Shown in pieces: positions 61,111-64,000 of a DNA stretch of 64,000 nt. Both the position numbers and the translations under genes were made by a program. Within the stretch, counting starts at the first letter, position 1. Every line of letters starts with the position of its first letter. This DNA comes from Oscillospiraceae bacterium (GTDB taxonomy: Bacteria; Bacillota; Clostridia; Oscillospirales; Oscillospiraceae), in assembly GCA_902793285.1 (NCBI GenBank), contig CADBCV010000001.1:1-64000 (forward strand), read 5' to 3'. The notes under the pieces are model-generated. The model saw only the letters and a list, made by a program, of their open reading frames with translations. It had not been told where the DNA came from and made no database searches.

Positions 61111-64000
61111 TTAATCAGGTGCCGTTGGTTCCGGACTCAGGGTGTTGATGACTTTCAAATCCTCTGTCTCATAGCCCACGCCGGTTTCATTGACTGTGAG
61201 GATGAACCACAGATCAACATCCTGTCCGCTGGCGTTCTTCGTTTCATGCAGATAGTACGTTCCGAAGGGCAGCATGTCAATGAAATACACACCGCTGGCA
61301 CCGCTGGTAAAGGTAGTTACAGTATCTCCATTGATGTCTGTACTGGAAACCAGCGTTCTGTCGTAGCGGAGGACCTCAAATTCAACGCCGGGCAGTGGCT
61401 TATATGTATTCTCTTCCACCTTCCTTAAGATCGCCTTGCGCTGCGCCGTGCTGATGTTCATGATACCGTACTTGGCGATGTCGGGCGTAGCAACGGCCAA
61501 ACTGGTTGACGGATCGATCAAGAAGATCGCCGCATCCTTCTTATCATCCCCTGTTCCCGTCTGAGCGATGATCTGCTCCTGTGTAATGTTCACGAGTACA
61601 TCGACTCCCGCGCCCTGCAGGGCAGCATCGCCCACAAGAACCATGTACACATTACTCACAGGATCACCAGAGACATCTTTTGTCAGGGCGTTGATATAGC
61701 CATCAGGGGTGACCGTTTCCTTCATGTAGTAAACTCCGGCGGGAATCTGCTCGAAGAGAACAATGCCTGCGTCCAGCGTTGCTCCGGTTTTGTCCTTATA
61801 TGTTGCTGTTCCGTCAGCGGATACGGCAGCCGCGTCCGAACCTCCCTGCTTAAGCGTCTCTGTGCAGGCCGAGTCCGTATACAGCGTGAAGGTCGCGCCA
61901 GACATTGCCGTTCCAAAGCCATCAATCTTCTTAAAGCTTACATCGAACCCGCCAGCCCAGTAAATAAACAGGGCATTTTCTCCGGAACTGCCAGACAGGT
62001 AATTGTCCTCTCCGCAGTTTGTCACACCGTCTGGCTGCGCATTTCGGAAAGCGGCATATGTGTTTCCATTGACCGTTCCACTCGCGAAAGTGGCAAAGGG
62101 CTTCATCATTGCGTAGTGGTTTTCCGTTGCAGCCCAGACCCAGATTGATCCAGCGTCAACATTCAGGTTTCCGGTTAGAACGACAGATGCCGGATCATCC
62201 TGAGCCTCAGCAATGTAGATGTCCTGGCGAGCTTTGGAATAAGCTTTCCCGCCATTTGTTTGAGCAACAAGATCACCGGTCTTGAAGTTGCCGTTAGTCG
62301 TGGTGATATTTCCGCTGACGTCTCTTCCTGTACCACCGAAGCTGGGAGCATCAGAGAGTTTGAGCGTGCTACCCTCGGCGAGATAGATGCCTGCGCCATT
62401 GTCAACAGACTCATTCCGATTAATCATACCTCCGGTCATGGTGACAGAGCCGCCGCTTGCGACATACACCGCACCGCCATAATAGTTCTCAGCGCTTCTG
62501 GAGTTCTGAAGCACTGCGCCGCTCTGAATGGTCAGCTTACCGCCACTCTGGACATTTGCAATTCCGCCATTTGCTTCAATCGTATAAGAACCCTTCACGC
62601 CGTCAAGAATGATCGTTGAAAGCGTCAGATCGCCAGTCACGTTAAACATGGAGTCATCCGCAAATGCACGGCGAATCGTGGACGTAGTTCCAGCATCCTG
62701 CTTGGGGAACAAGGCATCACCAGAGGAAGCAGTAGTCAAGGTGGCTTTGCTCGTGTTGGCTGCAACCAACCCATACAGGCTGTAATCAGCAATCAGCATT
62801 TGAATCTGAACACCGTTGCTGACGGAATAGCTCGTCGGGTTACTACCGTTGGAGGTGTACAGTGTTCCTTCCAGTGCTTTGAACGCGCCGTCATCTCCAG
62901 TCAGTTCCGTATAGACTGCGGGCGCGTAGTAACACGGCTGATTTGTGCTGTTGCCGCCGTCTTGTCCTTCGCCTGCCTTATTCGTTACCTTATCCCAGTC
63001 ATATCTGCGGTACAGTAGGTTTCCACGCATATCCGTAATCTTGCAGACGGGCATCAGGTTGGTAAACTTCAACGACGAAGTGTACGGATCCACATCCGAT
63101 CTGCTCTTGTTTTCGCCGATGGTGCTGGTATAGGTATTTGCTTTGATTACCCGATAAGTAGTACCATTATACGTCAGGGATTCTGTTGTCAGATTGTACC
63201 CATTCATCGGCATGGCCGCATAACGATCAGCCTGCTCAACCGTCAGATACTCGATCACCTCATACTTCAAGCCCTCCGACAGGTTGACGCCCGTAATCGA
63301 TTCTCCGTCCTTTAGAGCAAAAACGGCTGTTGTAGTATCTCTCCCATTGCTGTCGAAATGCATCTCGCCATATTCGCCGTCATCGCTGTCAATATCCCAG
63401 GCATCAAGCTGTCCTGTAACCGTTGCTTTGCCACGGATATTGACCTCGAAAAGGAACTGTTCATCGGGGTCGACCGTTGTCGAATTACCAGCAACAACCT
63501 CCTTACTGACCTCAAGGGAGAAGATCTGAATCCAGTAGATCGTATTGGGGCTCGGACTCTCGATAATCCCGCCCTTGAGGCCATTGCGGTCGTTGACAAA
63601 GCTATAGAAAGTTGTGGTGTTATCCCCGTCTGCAAAGGTGCCAAACGGTTTGCGTTCAACGCCATGCTTTTCGTAATTGGAATCATTCACATAGACGCCG
63701 ATGTAGGAACCGGCAAACAAGCCCCCATTGTTGGTATTGATGATGCCATTTTTACTAACTGAACTACCAATGCTCGGTCTGTCCCGGTTCAGCTCCACAT
63801 TGCAGGCATTTCCGGGCGCAACGCTGGCGTCGCAAGTGTTGCCGGAGACGTTGACCTTGCCGGAGAAGCAGAGGCGTGTATTATCTCCCCCGACAGCGAT
63901 ACCACCACCTGTTGTTGTAGCGTTATTATTGATGATGGACCCGCCAGACATATTGAACGGTATACTTGTGTTGTTCACGACATAAACGCCGCCGCCCTGA
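61111..64000 (-). CDS. Second giant surface adhesin, 3' part (5' end outside the window)
   Basis: The frame is open to the right edge: codons before the first possible start still read GGGVYVVNNTS, a beta-helix rung, so the gene continues upstream. The visible 963 codons hold a cap (NVELNRD...IGVYVNDS..FGTF..FVNDRNG), a Cna-like domain and a module leader (PVCKITDMRGNLLYRR). Next come a short beta-helix (GGAVYVASGGSV), a second type of cap (ARQDIYIAEA..GSIWVWA) and two SpaA-like domains. The last domain matches the end of the other giant adhesin (AILRKVEENTYKPLPG versus VILRKVKDGSYQALQD). The protein ends TLSPEPTAPD with no LPXTG or membrane anchor. Confidence 0.85.
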   Translation of the reverse strand, partial: QGGGVYVVNNTSIPFNMSGGSIINNNATTTGGGIAVGGDNTRLCFSGKVNVSGNTCDASVAPGNACNVELNRDRPSIGSSVSKNGIINTNNGGLFAGSYIGVYVNDSNYEKHGVERKPFGTFADGDNTTTFYSFVNDRNGLKGGIIESPSPNTIYWIQIFSLEVSKEVVAGNSTTVDPDEQFLFEVNIRGKATVTGQLDAWDIDSDDGEYGEMHFDSNGRDTTTAVFALKDGESITGVNLSEGLKYEVIEYLTVEQADRYAAMPMNGYNLTTESLTYNGTTYRVIKANTYTSTIGENKSRSDVDPYTSSLKFTNLMPVCKITDMRGNLLYRRYDWDKVTNKAGEGQDGGNSTNQPCYYAPAVYTELTGDDGAFKALEGTLYTSNGSNPTSYSVSNGVQIQMLIADYSLYGLVAANTSKATLTTASSGDALFPKQDAGTTSTIRRAFADDSMFNVTGDLTLSTIILDGVKGSYTIEANGGIANVQSGGKLTIQSGAVLQNSRSAENYYGGAVYVASGGSVTMTGGMINRNESVDNGAGIYLAEGSTLKLSDAPSFGGTGRDVSGNITTTNGNFKTGDLVAQTNGGKAYSKARQDIYIAEAQDDPASVVLTGNLNVDAGSIWVWAATENHYAMMKPFATFASGTVNGNTYAAFRNAQPDGVTNCGEDNYLSGSSGENALFIYWAGGFDVSFKKIDGFGTAMSGATFTLYTDSACTETLKQGGSDAAAVSADGTATYKDKTGATLDAGIVLFEQIPAGVYYMKETVTPDGYINALTKDVSGDPVSNVYMVLVGDAALQGAGVDVLVNITQEQIIAQTGTGDDKKDAAIFLIDPSTSLAVATPDIAKYGIMNISTAQRKAILRKVEENTYKPLPGVEFEVLRYDRTLVSSTDINGDTVTTFTSGASGVYFIDMLPFGTYYLHETKNASGQDVDLWFILTVNETGVGYETEDLKVINTLSPEPTAPD

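Overview
The window looks like a chromosome segment of a GC-rich Firmicute of the Clostridia (Oscillospiraceae-like gut commensal). The evidence is strong Shine-Dalgarno sites, GTG/TTG starts, a Gram-positive gene order (dprA-topA-trmFO-plsX-rnc-smc-ftsY), intergenic repeats of the type seen in gut Clostridia, and very large MSCRAMM-like surface proteins. No rRNA, tRNA or CRISPR array was recognised. The species call is inference.

Region 1 (1-8.7 kb, minus strand) is a type IV pilus / type II pseudopilus locus. A promoter near 8.7 kb drives four pilin-like genes: a GspK/PilX-like protein, two small prepilins and a roughly 780-residue prepilin with GLUG repeats. A terminator and a second promoter then lead into a pilin-like gene, prepilin peptidase (pilD), pilM, pilN and pilO. 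The motor ATPase and platform genes are not in the window. A 167-bp imperfect palindrome (MITE-like) sits between two of the pilin genes.

Region 2 (8.9-26.3 kb, plus strand) is a housekeeping run: SpoU-type RNA methyltransferase, dprA, topA, trmFO, plsX, rnc, a radical SAM protein, smc, ftsY, a YhbY-type RNA-binding protein, a NadD-YqeK fusion, rsfS, leuS and rpsU. Many genes overlap or abut. Two composite intergenic repeats flank ftsY.

Region 3 (26.4-44.1 kb, minus strand) is one 5,908-codon surface-protein gene. It has MBG-type repeats, Cna-B/SpaA-like domains and five beta-helix super-modules (GGAIY repeats). Four of these end in a recurring 'IGVYV...FGTY...NDR' cap. It lacks an obvious signal peptide and an LPXTG anchor. 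A paralogue (61.1 kb to the right edge, 5' end outside the window) has the same architecture.

Region 4 (about 44.2-61.0 kb) is a mosaic mobile island lying between the two adhesin paralogues. It holds a three-gene large-serine-recombinase module, an IS110 element with a well-formed candidate bridge RNA, an unidentified structured RNA, a truncated phage/ICE-type lysin abutting the 3' end of a repressor-like gene, a RepA-like ATPase, a lipoprotein, a complete type I restriction-modification operon (hsdM-hsdS-hsdR) led by a small HTH gene, and a frameshifted remnant gene. The combination of paired serine recombinases, AAA ATPase and hsd genes resembles SCC-type islands in composition, though no ends were proven.
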